Origin: an uncultured Thiothrix sp.
Lineage (GTDB): Bacteria; Pseudomonadota; Gammaproteobacteria; Poriferisulfidales; GCA-002705445
DNA: 64,000 nt
Reading direction: 5' to 3'
Assembly: GCA_902624655.1 (NCBI GenBank)
Contig: CACNYJ010000003.1
Coordinates: 124,001 to 188,000, forward strand
Made by a program: the position numbers and the translations under genes. The notes under the pieces are model-generated. The model was not told the DNA's origin. It saw only the letters and a program-made list of their open reading frames with translations, and ran no database searches. How positions within the stretch are numbered: position 1 is the first letter of the stretch; every line of letters begins with the position of its first letter. Of this stretch, positions 1 through 9,341 are shown piece after piece.

Positions 1-2
1 CT

Positions 3-362
3 GATAAAGCCCCGTCTGCTATCGGCGCATACTCACAGGCAGTAAAACTGGACAATACAATATATTTATCAGGACAAATACCGCTTACACCCGAAAAAAT
101 GGAAATTGTCTCTGAGGACATAGAGATTCAGATTAAGCAAGTTTTTGTTAATCTCAGTCATGTATTAAATGCTTCGGGTTCTTCCTTAAATAAAATTCTC
201 AAGCTTAATGTTTATTTAATAGATTTGTCTCATTTCTCTTTAGTCAATGAACATATGGAAAGCATTTTCGAAAAGCCTTATCCAGCAAGAGCAGCTATTG
301 GAATAAATAAACTTCCAAAAGATGCTTTAATTGAAATTGACGCAATTGCCACGACAAAATAA
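3..362 (+). CDS. ridA: RidA family enamine/imine deaminase (5' end cut by window edge)
   Basis: Frame 3 is open from the window edge, so the start codon lies outside. The visible residues include the family signatures AIGAYSQAV near the N-terminus, LSGQIPL, and the C-terminal segment PARAAIGINKLPKDALIEID, which carries the arginine that binds the substrate carboxylate. RidA hydrolyses reactive 2-aminoacrylate and related enamines released by PLP enzymes such as threonine dehydratase; ilvA lies further along this window. It acts in the cytosol as a trimer. recG starts five bases after the stop, the common gammaproteobacterial ridA-recG order. Only a few N-terminal residues should be missing, because the family is about 125-130 residues and about 119 are visible. 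Confidence 0.93.
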   Translation, partial: DKAPSAIGAYSQAVKLDNTIYLSGQIPLTPEKMEIVSEDIEIQIKQVFVNLSHVLNASGSSLNKILKLNVYLIDLSHFSLVNEHMESIFEKPYPARAAIGINKLPKDALIEIDAIATTK

Positions 363-367
363 TTACA

Positions 368-2431
368 ATGGAACAAGCCAGTTTATTAGACTTAAAAGGT
401 ATAGGTCAGAAAGGACTCATAAAATTAAATAAAATTGGAATAAATTCTATTGAAGACTTTCTGTTTCATCTTCCGATTCGATATAACGACAAAACAAAAT
501 TATCAAATATTTCTGATTTAGAACCAGGTAAAAAACTTCTTTTTGAGGGGAGAATAGAGAAGGCGAATGTTATTTTTTTTAAAAAAAGAATGTTTGTTGT
601 AAGAATTTCTGATGAAACAGGCTCAGTTCAATTGAGATTTTTTTATTTCAACAAGAGCCAAATATCAAATTTTAGTGTCGGTAAAAATGTAAGATGTTTT
701 GGAGAATTAAGAGTTGCAAATAATACCAAGGAAGTTGTTCATCCTGAGTGTTTGTTTTATGACAAAGAAAGACCTCCATTAGATGAATTTTTGACACCAG
801 TTTATCCCTTAACAGAGGGACTCCACCAATACAGCCTCAGAAATTTTATAAAACAATCTTTGTCATTTTTAAAATCTGGTAAAATTGTACTCCCAGAATT
901 ATTGCCGGATAAAGTTTTAAAAAAATATAATTTAGTTGATATAAGCACAGCGATATCTAATATTCATAACCCTAGAAAAAATATATCACACGAAGAACTA
1001 ATAGATTCAAGAAATCAAAATAAAAAAAGACTTGTTTTTGAGGAGTTGTTAGCTCATCAGCTTGTATTTAAACAGATCAGAGCATTCAATAAAAAACTGA
1101 TTTCTTTTCCTTTAGATAATAATATTAAGCCTATAGAAAAATTAATTTCAAAGCTTCCTTTTTCACCAACAAATTCTCAAATAGAGGTAATGAAACAGAT
1201 AACACATGACATGCAAGAAAGCATTCCAATGACAAGACTTGTTCAAGGTGATGTTGGTTCGGGTAAAACATTAGTTGCACTATTTGGAGCATTACATGCT
1301 ATCAGCAATGGATTTCAAGTAGCTTTTATGGCACCTACAGAAATATTGTCTGAACAACACTATCAAAGCATTAAGTTAATGTTAAAAGATTTTGATATTA
1401 AAATATCTTTACTATACGGAGGCATGAAATTAAAGGAGAAGGAAACGGTCACAGAAGATATAAAACTAGGAAACACTGATTTAGTCATTGGAACCCATGC
1501 GTTGATTCAAAGCCAAGTAAAATTTAAGAACCTTGCTTTAATAATAATTGATGAGCAGCATAAATTTGGAGTGCATCAGAGAATGACGCTTACATCAAAA
1601 GGAAGAAATTATGAAACGTTTCCTCATCAATTAATCTTAACGGCAACACCTATACCAAGAACTTTAGCTATGACACTATATGGTAATTTAGATTATTCAA
1701 TTATTGACGAGATGCCCAAAGGAAGAGTTAAGATTGAGACAATTGCTTTATCTGAAAATAGACGAAGTGAAATTTTTGAAAAAATAACAAAACAATGTCA
1801 TGAAGGAAACCAAGTTTTTTGGGTTTGTCCAATAATTGATGAATCCGAGGTTCTCGAGTGTAAAGCCGCGACAAATACTTACGACGAGATTAGAAAAAAA
1901 TTAAAGGAAATTAACGTTGGTTTAATTCACGGAAGAATGAAAATGCAAGAAAAAGAAAAAATTATGAATGACTTTAGATCAAAAAAAATTGATCTTCTAG
2001 TTTCTACAACAATTATAGAAGTTGGATTAGATGTTCCTAATGCAACGGTAATTGTAATAGAAAACTCAGAAAGAATGGGTCTTTCACAACTTCACCAATT
2101 AAGAGGAAGAGTTGGGCGAGGTAGTAAAAAAAGCACATGTATTTTAATATATAAGTCTGGTCTTAATGAAATTGCAAGAAATAGAATAGACATTTTAAGA
2201 AAAAATAATAATGGTTTTGATATTGCAAAAGAAGATCTTGATATTAGAGGGCCTGGAGAAATACTGGGCAAAAGACAAAAGGGCGATATCAATTTTAAGA
2301 TAGCAAATGTTAGTAGAGACTACATGTTTATAAATGATACAAAAGAGTGTTCTGAGATAATTTCTGATAAATTGTCTGAAAAACTTGTTAAAAGATGGGT
2401 TAATGAGAATGTAGAAATCGGGAAAATTTAA
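368..2431 (+). CDS. recG: ATP-dependent DNA helicase RecG
   Basis: The product is 687 residues, normal for RecG. It reverses stalled forks and migrates branched DNA. An N-terminal wedge/OB-fold region (about residues 1-250) is followed by a superfamily 2 helicase core: Walker A GDVGSGKT near residue 295, a DEQH motif II near 394, LTATPIPRTL (motif III), and the motif VI region QLRGRVGRG. The C-terminal RecG region with DLDIRGPGEILG is present. The ATG follows ridA by five bases, implying co-transcription. The last four bases, TTAA, also encode the stop codon of the convergent hemD. Nothing looks truncated. Confidence 0.97.
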   Translation: MEQASLLDLKGIGQKGLIKLNKIGINSIEDFLFHLPIRYNDKTKLSNISDLEPGKKLLFEGRIEKANVIFFKKRMFVVRISDETGSVQLRFFYFNKSQISNFSVGKNVRCFGELRVANNTKEVVHPECLFYDKERPPLDEFLTPVYPLTEGLHQYSLRNFIKQSLSFLKSGKIVLPELLPDKVLKKYNLVDISTAISNIHNPRKNISHEELIDSRNQNKKRLVFEELLAHQLVFKQIRAFNKKLISFPLDNNIKPIEKLISKLPFSPTNSQIEVMKQITHDMQESIPMTRLVQGDVGSGKTLVALFGALHAISNGFQVAFMAPTEILSEQHYQSIKLMLKDFDIKISLLYGGMKLKEKETVTEDIKLGNTDLVIGTHALIQSQVKFKNLALIIIDEQHKFGVHQRMTLTSKGRNYETFPHQLILTATPIPRTLAMTLYGNLDYSIIDEMPKGRVKIETIALSENRRSEIFEKITKQCHEGNQVFWVCPIIDESEVLECKAATNTYDEIRKKLKEINVGLIHGRMKMQEKEKIMNDFRSKKIDLLVSTTIIEVGLDVPNATVIVIENSERMGLSQLHQLRGRVGRGSKKSTCILIYKSGLNEIARNRIDILRKNNNGFDIAKEDLDIRGPGEILGKRQKGDINFKIANVSRDYMFINDTKECSEIISDKLSEKLVKRWVNENVEIGKI

Positions 2432-3156
2432 TCAGAATGCTGTAAGATAATATCAAGCATTGCTTCATTTGAAGGATTTTCTGCAATTATAATTTTATTA
2501 TTTGAGAAATTTTTTTTTATTTCTTCCGCTATTCTTTTATTACCCGCAATAAAAAAAACTTCTCCCCTGACTTTTAATCCTAATGAGGTATAAATATCTG
2601 AAAAGTTTTTTAAAACATCAACGCTAGTAATACAAATATGTGAAACTTTGTTTAAAGAAGAAACATCAGCTGGATAGATATTTTTAGGAATTTTCCTCTC
2701 ATAAATATTGATGTCATTAAGAACAGTATACTTTTTAGATAACTCATCTCGCAAGAAGCTTCTTCCTTCTTTACCTTTTATTATAATAATTAATTCATCT
2801 TTTAATTTAAACTTTGTTATTTCTTCTAAGAGTTTTTCACTTGTGAAATCCTCTTTTGGAGATATATCAACTTTAATCTGAAAATTTTCTAGGGCTTTTT
2901 TTGTAGCAGCTCCGATTGCGGCTACTCTCTTTCCAATTAGATCAGCTTTTGAAAATAAATCCATAAATGCTACTACAGAATTTTGACTTGTGAATATTAA
3001 AAAAGTTGATTTATTTAAGTCATCAAGATTTGCATCAGTTGGCGTTAATGTTTCTATATCCAAAACAGGAAAAGAAATATTTTTTATATTCTCTTTTTTT
3101 AAAATTTTTGCAAATTCTTGTGCATTTTCTTTTTGTCTTGTAATTAATACTAACAT
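2428..3156 (-). CDS. hemD: Uroporphyrinogen-III synthase
   Basis: The product is 242 residues. It cyclises hydroxymethylbilane to uroporphyrinogen III in tetrapyrrole synthesis. HemD proteins diverge strongly, so the call rests on length, the two-lobed alpha/beta pattern (LVLITRQKENAQEFA at the start, FTSQNSVVAF near 55, VAAIGAATKKAL near 80, ICITSVDVLKNF near 175) and position directly after hemC with a one-base gap. The stop codon is shared with recG on the opposite strand. The hemX and hemY genes that often follow in gammaproteobacteria are absent here. Confidence 0.9.
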   Translation of the reverse strand: MLVLITRQKENAQEFAKILKKENIKNISFPVLDIETLTPTDANLDDLNKSTFLIFTSQNSVVAFMDLFSKADLIGKRVAAIGAATKKALENFQIKVDISPKEDFTSEKLLEEITKFKLKDELIIIIKGKEGRSFLRDELSKKYTVLNDINIYERKIPKNIYPADVSSLNKVSHICITSVDVLKNFSDIYTSLGLKVRGEVFFIAGNKRIAEEIKKNFSNNKIIIAENPSNEAMLDIILQHSD

Positions 3157-3157
3157 T

Positions 3158-4081
3158 TTAAATTAGGTCTCTTGCCCCTTTTTTTTCTAAGCTAATTGCA
3201 ACCTTTGTTCCTAAGTTTTTAGAATCATTCAAAAAACTATTTTCCTCATGATAAATTTTTCTTTTCCCGTCAATGGATCCAATCATTGAAACTAAATTAA
3301 TTTTCTTATTATGTATTGACGCAAGTGCCGCTAAGGGTGTAGAACAACTTGCTTGAAAATATTTACTAACTTCTCTTTCTAAATTTACACAAACACATGA
3401 GTCATTGTCATTTAATTTTTTTATAAAATTTTTCATAGCGGTATCATCTTTTCTCAATTCAATTCCAATAGCTCCCTGACCAATAGCTGGAACCCAAACT
3501 TTCTCATCCATGTATTCGGTAATATGCTTTTCTAAACCCAGTCTCTTAACACCTGCAGCCGCAATAATAATTCCATCAACCTCATCAACAAAAACCTTAT
3601 TTATTCTTGTATCAACATTTCCTCTTATATTTTTAATTTCAAGATTTTCATAGTCATGCTTTAAATTACAAATTCTTCTAATACTCGAAGTTCCAACTGA
3701 TGAGCCTGGTTTAAAATTTGCTAAAGACTTATATTTTTTTGATATTAAAACATCCCTACAATCTTCTCTTTGAAGAATTGCACCAATTTCAAGACTTTCT
3801 TGAATTTCTGATGGCATATCCTTCATTGAATGAACAGCAATATCACATTCTTTTTTCAGAAGAGCCATTTCGAGCTCTTTTAAGAAAAGTGATTTTCCTC
3901 CGATATCATATAAAGGTTTGTCTAAAATTTTATCCCCGGATGTAGTTATTTTGACTATCTCTATATTTATGCTCTGGTCTATATTTTTTAATAGCTTTCC
4001 AACCATCTCAGCTTGCCATAATGCTAATGGGCTTTTTCTAGTTGCTATTCTTATAATTTTTGGAATTAAACTTTCGTTCAT
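3158..4081 (-). CDS. hemC: Porphobilinogen deaminase (hydroxymethylbilane synthase)
   Basis: The product is 307 residues, typical length. It polymerises four porphobilinogens to hydroxymethylbilane. Motifs include ATRKSPLALWQAE at the N-terminus, AVHSMKDMP near 82, GTSSIRR near 130, IRGNVDTR near 148, AIGQGAIGIELR near 200, and the Cys in QASCSTPLAAL near 245 that attaches the dipyrromethane cofactor. It is divergent from argH; the 53-base gap must hold both promoters. Immediately followed by hemD, so the pair forms a two-gene operon. Confidence 0.97.
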   Translation of the reverse strand: MNESLIPKIIRIATRKSPLALWQAEMVGKLLKNIDQSINIEIVKITTSGDKILDKPLYDIGGKSLFLKELEMALLKKECDIAVHSMKDMPSEIQESLEIGAILQREDCRDVLISKKYKSLANFKPGSSVGTSSIRRICNLKHDYENLEIKNIRGNVDTRINKVFVDEVDGIIIAAAGVKRLGLEKHITEYMDEKVWVPAIGQGAIGIELRKDDTAMKNFIKKLNDNDSCVCVNLEREVSKYFQASCSTPLAALASIHNKKINLVSMIGSIDGKRKIYHEENSFLNDSKNLGTKVAISLEKKGARDLI

Positions 4082-4134
4082 ATCATCAACTTAATGTTAT
4101 ACTTATGTTTGATTATATTAGATAGTATTTCAGA

Positions 4135-5526
4135 ATGGCAAAGAAAACAAAAAAACCTTGGCAGGGCAGATTTACAAAAAAAACTCACCAATTTGTTGAG
4201 AAATTTACCTCTTCAATACATATCGATAATAGGCTTGCGTCTTACGATATTTGGGGAACAGAAGCACATGTGAAAATGTTAAATGAAGTTGGCATCTTAA
4301 CAAATGCTGAACTAAAAAAGATTCTTGCTGCTTTAAAAAAAGTAGAAAAAAAAATCCATGATGGAAAAATTAAATGGGATGATTCCTTGGAAGATATCCA
4401 TATGCATATAGAAAGTGAATTGATAAGTCTAATTGGTAATGCTGCTAAAAAAGTTCATACCGGTAGATCTAGAAATGATCAGATTGCTACAGATATGAGA
4501 CTTTATCTTAGGGATGAAATTATAGATATTGTTGAAAGTATTATTATTCTTCAAAAAAAGATAATTAATTTAGCTGAAAAATATCAAAACAGTATTATGC
4601 CAGGTTTTACTCATTTGCAAGTTGCACAACCAGTAACTTTTGGGTTTGTTTTAATGGCTTGGTTCTTTATGTTGGAAAGAGACAAAGAGAGGTTTACATT
4701 CAGCTTTGGAAGAGTAAATTTATGTCCTCTTGGCGCAGCAGCACTTTCAGGCTCTTCTCATAAACTCAACAGAAAATATGTAGCAAAATTTTTAGGTTTT
4801 GACGGAGTAACTGATAACTCCCTAGATAGCGTAAGCGATAGAGATTTTGTTATTGATTTTATAAGTAACTCTTCAATTTTGATGTCACATTTATCAAGAT
4901 TTGCTGAAGAAATCATTATTTGGTGCTCTACTATGTACAACTTTATAGAACTCGATGATGAAGTATGTACTGGCTCATCAATTATGCCTCAGAAAAAAAA
5001 TCCTGACGTTCTTGAATTAATTAGAGGAAAAACCGGGACAGTGTATGGCCAATTAGTAAATATTCTTACAATAGTGAAAGCCCAACCCTTTGCTTATAAC
5101 AGAGATAACCAAGAGGATAAGAAAGCACTTTTTGATTGTGGCGATACTATTCTAAATAGCTTAAGTGCTATGAGTATTTGTATTGATAGCATTTATCTAA
5201 ATGAGGATATTACAAAAGAGGCTGCAAAAAAAGGCTATTCAACAGCGACAGATTTCGCAGATTATCTCGTTAACAAGAAGGTACCTTTTAGAGATGCTCA
5301 TGAGATTGTAGGTAAAGCTGTAGCATTTGCCATTAAAAATAATCTAAACTTAGATGAAATACCCTTTGAAAATTTAAAAAACTTCTCACCAGTAATAAAA
5401 AAAGATATTTTTAAATTTTTAAGTATAAAAGGATCAGTAGATAGTAAAAAAACACTTGGCGGGACTTCAGCGTCAGAAGTAAAGAAACAAATTGCGAAAG
5501 CAAAAAAATTAATTAACGAAAAATGA
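4135..5526 (+). CDS. argH: Argininosuccinate lyase
   Basis: The product is 463 residues. It splits argininosuccinate into arginine and fumarate, the last step of arginine synthesis. The fumarase/aspartase signature GSSIMPQKKNPD lies near residue 281, with HTGRSRNDQ near 113 and GFTHLQVAQPV near 158. The N-terminus KPWQGRF is typical. Its stop overlaps the start of lptM as ATGA, so the argH-lptM-lysA-dapF-DUF484-xerC genes are probably translated from one transcript. Confidence 0.97.
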   Translation: MAKKTKKPWQGRFTKKTHQFVEKFTSSIHIDNRLASYDIWGTEAHVKMLNEVGILTNAELKKILAALKKVEKKIHDGKIKWDDSLEDIHMHIESELISLIGNAAKKVHTGRSRNDQIATDMRLYLRDEIIDIVESIIILQKKIINLAEKYQNSIMPGFTHLQVAQPVTFGFVLMAWFFMLERDKERFTFSFGRVNLCPLGAAALSGSSHKLNRKYVAKFLGFDGVTDNSLDSVSDRDFVIDFISNSSILMSHLSRFAEEIIIWCSTMYNFIELDDEVCTGSSIMPQKKNPDVLELIRGKTGTVYGQLVNILTIVKAQPFAYNRDNQEDKKALFDCGDTILNSLSAMSICIDSIYLNEDITKEAAKKGYSTATDFADYLVNKKVPFRDAHEIVGKAVAFAIKNNLNLDEIPFENLKNFSPVIKKDIFKFLSIKGSVDSKKTLGGTSASEVKKQIAKAKKLINEK

Positions 5527-5657
5527 AAAAATTTATAAATGTTTTAGGTGCTTTTTTAATTTTATTATGTTTGATTGTAATTAAAGGATGCGGACAAACA
5601 GGTGATTTGTATTTACCTGAAGATGAGTACAGTAGTAAAACTAAGAATGAGTATTGA
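5523..5657 (+). CDS. lptM: LPS translocon maturation lipoprotein LptM (YifL family), 44 residues
   Basis: This short gene encodes a 44-residue lipoprotein. A Lys-starting hydrophobic signal (MKKFINVLGAFLILLCLIV) ends in a lipobox IKGC. The mature peptide begins CGQTGDLYLPED, matching the CG-x-x-G-x-LYLP hallmark of LptM/YifL. In Escherichia coli LptM stabilises the LptD/LptE complex and aids LptD disulfide maturation; lptD is also in this window. The ATG overlaps the argH stop (ATGA), and the gene overlaps the start of lysA by 11 bases. Position between argH and lysA agrees with other gammaproteobacteria. The lipobox position -3 is Ile rather than the more usual Leu. Confidence 0.88.
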   Translation: MKKFINVLGAFLILLCLIVIKGCGQTGDLYLPEDEYSSKTKNEY

Positions 5658-6894
5658 GTATAATAACAATGAGTGCTTTATTGATGGTGTTCCAGTGCAA
5701 AAAATTGCAAAAGATTACGGTACCCCGTGTTTTATATACTCTGGTGAGGAAATACATAAAAATTTCAATGAAATTAATGAGTCATTTTCAAATGAAAAAA
5801 GGAAAGTTTTTTACTCCGTGAAAGCTAATCCAAATCTATCTATTTTGAAGATTCTTTCCGACATGGGCGCAGGATTTGATATTGTTTCAATAGGCGAGCT
5901 AGAAAGAGTAATAAAAATTGGCGTAAGCCCAGAAAAAATAATTTATTCTGGAGTCGGTAAGTCAGAAGATGAAATTATTCGTTCCATTGAATATGGCATA
6001 TATTGTCTCAATGTCGAATCATTTTCTGAATTACAAAGAATTGCCAAAATCTCTGAAAATCTCGGGAAAACCGCACCAGTTTCTATTAGAGTAAACCCAA
6101 ACATTGACCCAGGCTCGCATGAATTTATTTCTACGGGACTAGAATCTACTAAATTTGGAATTAATTTGAAAAATATGGTTAAAGCTTTTTCATTTGCAAA
6201 CGAACAAAAATTTTTAAACCTTATAGGTATTGATTATCACATAGGTTCACAAATTGAAAGTTTGGAGCCATTTAGGGAAGCAATAATATCAGTAAAAAAA
6301 ATAATTAATGAATTAAAAAAAAATGGTATTAATATCAATTTAATTGATATGGGTGGAGGATTGGGTATTAATTATAAAAACAACAGAACGCCAACCCTTA
6401 AACAATTTGGAGACATAATAAAAAAAACAATAAACGATAATGATTTATCAAACTATAATATTATTCTTGAGCTTGGAAGAAGCATTGTTGGAAATTCAGG
6501 GTTCATAGTCACAAAAGCAGAATATATTAAAACAGATAGCGAAAAAAATTTCGTCATTGTGGATGCTGGAATGGATAATTTAATAAGACCTGCTCTTTAT
6601 GGCGCTTGGCACGACATTCAACCTGTAATAAGAAGTAAAGAAAAAGAAATTTTATATGATGTAGTTGGACCTGTTTGCGAATGCACAGATTTTCTTGGTA
6701 AGGACAGATTATTATCTGTAAATCAAGGCGATCTTTTGATCATATCTTCATGCGGTGCATACGCATCCTCCATGGAAAGTAACTATAACTCAAGATTAAG
6801 ACCTTCTGAAATTATTATAAAAAATGGCAAGGCATTTGAAATTAGGAAAAAAGAGAAAATAGATGACCTTTTCTCCAGAGAAATAATTATATGA
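5647..6894 (+). CDS. lysA: Diaminopimelate decarboxylase
   Basis: The product is 415 residues from the ATG at 5647 (MSIEYNN), the start that matches the family; an upstream in-frame codon at 5602 would run through the lptM gene. It decarboxylates meso-diaminopimelate to lysine using PLP. The PLP lysine is in YSVKANPN near residue 59. Others: DIVSIGEL, YHIGSQI near 205, DMGGGLGI near 237, and the second-subunit Cys in GPVCECTDFLGKD near 340. The stop overlaps the dapF start (ATGA), so the last two diaminopimelate-branch steps are translationally coupled. Confidence 0.97.
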   Translation: MSIEYNNNECFIDGVPVQKIAKDYGTPCFIYSGEEIHKNFNEINESFSNEKRKVFYSVKANPNLSILKILSDMGAGFDIVSIGELERVIKIGVSPEKIIYSGVGKSEDEIIRSIEYGIYCLNVESFSELQRIAKISENLGKTAPVSIRVNPNIDPGSHEFISTGLESTKFGINLKNMVKAFSFANEQKFLNLIGIDYHIGSQIESLEPFREAIISVKKIINELKKNGININLIDMGGGLGINYKNNRTPTLKQFGDIIKKTINDNDLSNYNIILELGRSIVGNSGFIVTKAEYIKTDSEKNFVIVDAGMDNLIRPALYGAWHDIQPVIRSKEKEILYDVVGPVCECTDFLGKDRLLSVNQGDLLIISSCGAYASSMESNYNSRLRPSEIIIKNGKAFEIRKKEKIDDLFSREIII

Positions 6895-7715
6895 AAAAAA
6901 TAAAATTTACTAAAATGCAAAGTCTTGGTAATGATTTTATTATTATAGACAATTTAAAATCCCAAAACTTCAAACCCACAAAAAAGGATATTATAAAATT
7001 ATGTGATAGAAGTTACGGAATAGGTTGTGATCAAATTTTAATACTTAATAAATCTCGAAAAAAAGATGTTGAATTTATATATCAAATATTTAATAAAGAT
7101 GGATCAGAATCAGGTCAGTGTGGAAACGGAGGAAAATGTGTTGCAAGATACTTTTTTGAAAATTATAAGAGCAAAAAGGACTCAGTAATTGTAGAAACCA
7201 TAACAAGAAAAATTAAATTAACTAATTTAGGTAATAATTCATTCATGATTGATATGGGTAAGCCTAACTTTAAATTGAAGGATTTTCGTTCAGAAAAAAA
7301 ATCTTTTAATTATAAGAATAATAAATATTTTTTTCATATATTGGAGTTAGGTAATCCTCATGCTATTTTCTTTGTCAAAAAATTAGATAAACTCGACATT
7401 AAGGATTTTTCAAATAAATTTCTAAAAAAAGATTTTTTTAAAAAAGGTGTAAATATTAGCTTAGTTGAAAAAATCAGTAATTGCGGTTGGAAAGCAAACA
7501 TTTATGAGAGAGGGTCTGGGGTAACTAAATCGTGTGGTTCAGCTGCTTGTGCTATAGCTGTATGCTCTAAGTCTTTAAAAGGATCCTACAAAATTAGTAA
7601 TTATGTACATATGCAAGGAGGAAAAGCTCTTGTAAAATGGAAGGGTGATATTGGCGATTCAGTCTTTTTAGTTGGTAAAGCTGAATATACATTTAACGGA
7701 GAGTATATATTATAA
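6891..7715 (+). CDS. dapF: Diaminopimelate epimerase
   Basis: The product is 274 residues. It interconverts LL- and meso-diaminopimelate for lysine and peptidoglycan synthesis. The two catalytic cysteines are visible: GQCGNGGKC near residue 76 and TKSCGSAACA near 215. The N-terminus KMQSLGNDF and ELGNPHAIFF near 145 are typical. The ATG overlaps the lysA stop. A Shine-Dalgarno-like GGAGAG inside the dapF 3' end serves the next gene, which starts one base after the stop. Confidence 0.97.
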   Translation: MKKIKFTKMQSLGNDFIIIDNLKSQNFKPTKKDIIKLCDRSYGIGCDQILILNKSRKKDVEFIYQIFNKDGSESGQCGNGGKCVARYFFENYKSKKDSVIVETITRKIKLTNLGNNSFMIDMGKPNFKLKDFRSEKKSFNYKNNKYFFHILELGNPHAIFFVKKLDKLDIKDFSNKFLKKDFFKKGVNISLVEKISNCGWKANIYERGSGVTKSCGSAACAIAVCSKSLKGSYKISNYVHMQGGKALVKWKGDIGDSVFLVGKAEYTFNGEYIL

Positions 7716-7716
7716 G

Positions 7717-8406
7717 ATGGCTCTTAGGAAAAAAAATAATTCGGAAGTTAAAGATTTCTCGAACGAAGACGTCCTTGATTTTTTGGTAGAAAACCCTAAC
7801 TTTATAAATGAAAATGTTGATTTATTTAATGAAATGTTTTCTTTGAACAAAAATAAAGGAAATCTTATTTCTTTCGAGGATATTAGAATAAAGTCTCTAA
7901 TTAAGGAAAACACCTTACTAAAAGAAAGAATCCAAGAAATAATAAATAACGCAAAATCAAACGAGATAATACAAAGTAAACTACAAAAATTTTCTAATGA
8001 ATTGATATCTAAAAAAGATATTAATGAATTACTAAACTTTATAACAATTTTTATAAATAAAGAATTTTTATCATTTGAAATAGAAATTGGTTTACTAAAT
8101 ATGAAGGGATTTGAAAAATTGGATAAAAAATTTACAAGATTTAGTTCTGATTTAATTAATGATATTTTTTTAAAGAAACAACCCGTACTCTTAAACAAAA
8201 AGATAATTGGCAAATATTCTTTAGTGCAATATGAGAAAGAGAGTCGTTCTGTAGTATTATGTCCATTAGGCACAGATTTCCCTTTTGGAATAATCTTCAT
8301 TAATTACAATAGCTCAATGATCGAGAAAAATCACCAATTTGATTTACTATCGTCCCTCGCGCAAACGGTTTCATTTTCACTTAATCAATTTATTATTAAA
8401 AAATGA
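7717..8406 (+). CDS. DUF484 family protein
   Basis: The product is 229 residues from ATG 7717, one base after the dapF stop and preceded by a GGAGAG ribosome site; an in-frame codon at 7672 would lie inside dapF. The N-terminal FLVENPNFI (about residues 20-28) and central helix are hallmarks of DUF484, followed by a GAF-like C-terminal fold with CPLGTDFPFGIIFI near 190. The function of this family is not established. It almost always sits between dapF and xerC in gammaproteobacteria, and here its stop overlaps xerC as ATGA. It is rich in Lys, Glu and Asn, as the base composition dictates. Confidence 0.85.
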   Translation: MALRKKNNSEVKDFSNEDVLDFLVENPNFINENVDLFNEMFSLNKNKGNLISFEDIRIKSLIKENTLLKERIQEIINNAKSNEIIQSKLQKFSNELISKKDINELLNFITIFINKEFLSFEIEIGLLNMKGFEKLDKKFTRFSSDLINDIFLKKQPVLLNKKIIGKYSLVQYEKESRSVVLCPLGTDFPFGIIFINYNSSMIEKNHQFDLLSSLAQTVSFSLNQFIIKK

Positions 8407-9338
8407 ATCAAGAAAATATAATTTCTTTAAAAGAAGACTATATTTTACATATTGAAAAGGTTTTAAACTATTCCTCAAATACTGTAACATCGTACGGAAG
8501 AGACCTAAACGTTTTCATTAAGTTCTGTATAAAAATAGATCTGGATAAAATTTCTCTACTAGACGATAAAATAATAAGAGAATTTGTATCCTACCTACAT
8601 CGAAATGGAATTAGTCCAAAATCTATAAAGAGATATCTGTCAAGCCTTAGAGGCTTCTTCAATTTTTTGCTAAGAAAAAAAATTATAGTCAGAAACTTTG
8701 CAGAAAACGCCAGATCCCCAAAAGCAGAAAAACATCTGCCTGAAGTTTTACAACACAAAGATATTGATCTTTTAGCAAGTCAAAATAGAAAAAAGGAAGG
8801 GTCATACAAAAATAAAGATCTTTTATTAAGGGATTTAGCCATCTTCGAATTGTTCTATTCCTCAGGTTTACGACTTAGTGAATTAGCTAATGTTAAATTT
8901 GATAACATAAATTTTAATGAATCGATTATAAGAATAGTTGGTAAAGGACAAAAAACTCGTCTTATCCCTTTGGGATCTAAAGCAATTTTAGCAATAAAAT
9001 CCTGGATTGAAGCGCGAAAAAAATTTGACAAAAAAAAAGTAAAGCATATTTTTATCAGTATCAATGGAGACAAGTTAACTACAAGAAGTATTCAACTAAG
9101 AATGAACACGTTAGCCAAAGCATCTGGGATCGATCAAAATTTATATCCCCACAAGTTAAGACACACAGTAGCAACTCATCTTCTCGAATCATCAGGTAAT
9201 ATTAGAGCGGTTCAAGAATTTCTCGGACATGAAAATATTAGCACCACTCAAATATATACTCATCTAGATAATCAGTATCTAATGAATGTTTATGATAAAG
9301 TACATCCTAGGTCGAAAAAAATACTAGAAGAGGAATAA
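8403..9338 (+). CDS. xerC: Tyrosine recombinase XerC
   Basis: The product is 311 residues. XerC with XerD resolves chromosome dimers at dif. The N-terminal SAM-like core-binding domain (about 1-100) contains SSNTVTSYGRDL. The catalytic residues are visible in order: Arg in SSGLRLSEL near 156, Lys in GKGQKTRLIPL near 180, HKLRH near 250, LGHENISTTQIYTH near 275, and the nucleophilic Tyr just before THL near 285. Position behind dapF-DUF484 distinguishes XerC from XerD and from phage integrases; no att site or cargo is seen. Confidence 0.95.
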   Translation: MNQENIISLKEDYILHIEKVLNYSSNTVTSYGRDLNVFIKFCIKIDLDKISLLDDKIIREFVSYLHRNGISPKSIKRYLSSLRGFFNFLLRKKIIVRNFAENARSPKAEKHLPEVLQHKDIDLLASQNRKKEGSYKNKDLLLRDLAIFELFYSSGLRLSELANVKFDNINFNESIIRIVGKGQKTRLIPLGSKAILAIKSWIEARKKFDKKKVKHIFISINGDKLTTRSIQLRMNTLAKASGIDQNLYPHKLRHTVATHLLESSGNIRAVQEFLGHENISTTQIYTHLDNQYLMNVYDKVHPRSKKILEEE

Positions 9339-9341
9339 AAA

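Noticed and set aside
7710-8300. Long antisense open frame (196 codons) opposite the DUF484 gene
   Set aside because: It is the low-complexity Phe/Ser/Ile/Leu mirror of a Lys/Glu/Asn-rich real gene, with no ribosome site and no motif.
8403-9338. Tyrosine recombinase as a sign of an integrated element
   Set aside because: The gene sits in the conserved dapF-DUF484-xerC context and matches chromosomal XerC; no attachment repeats or cargo are seen.
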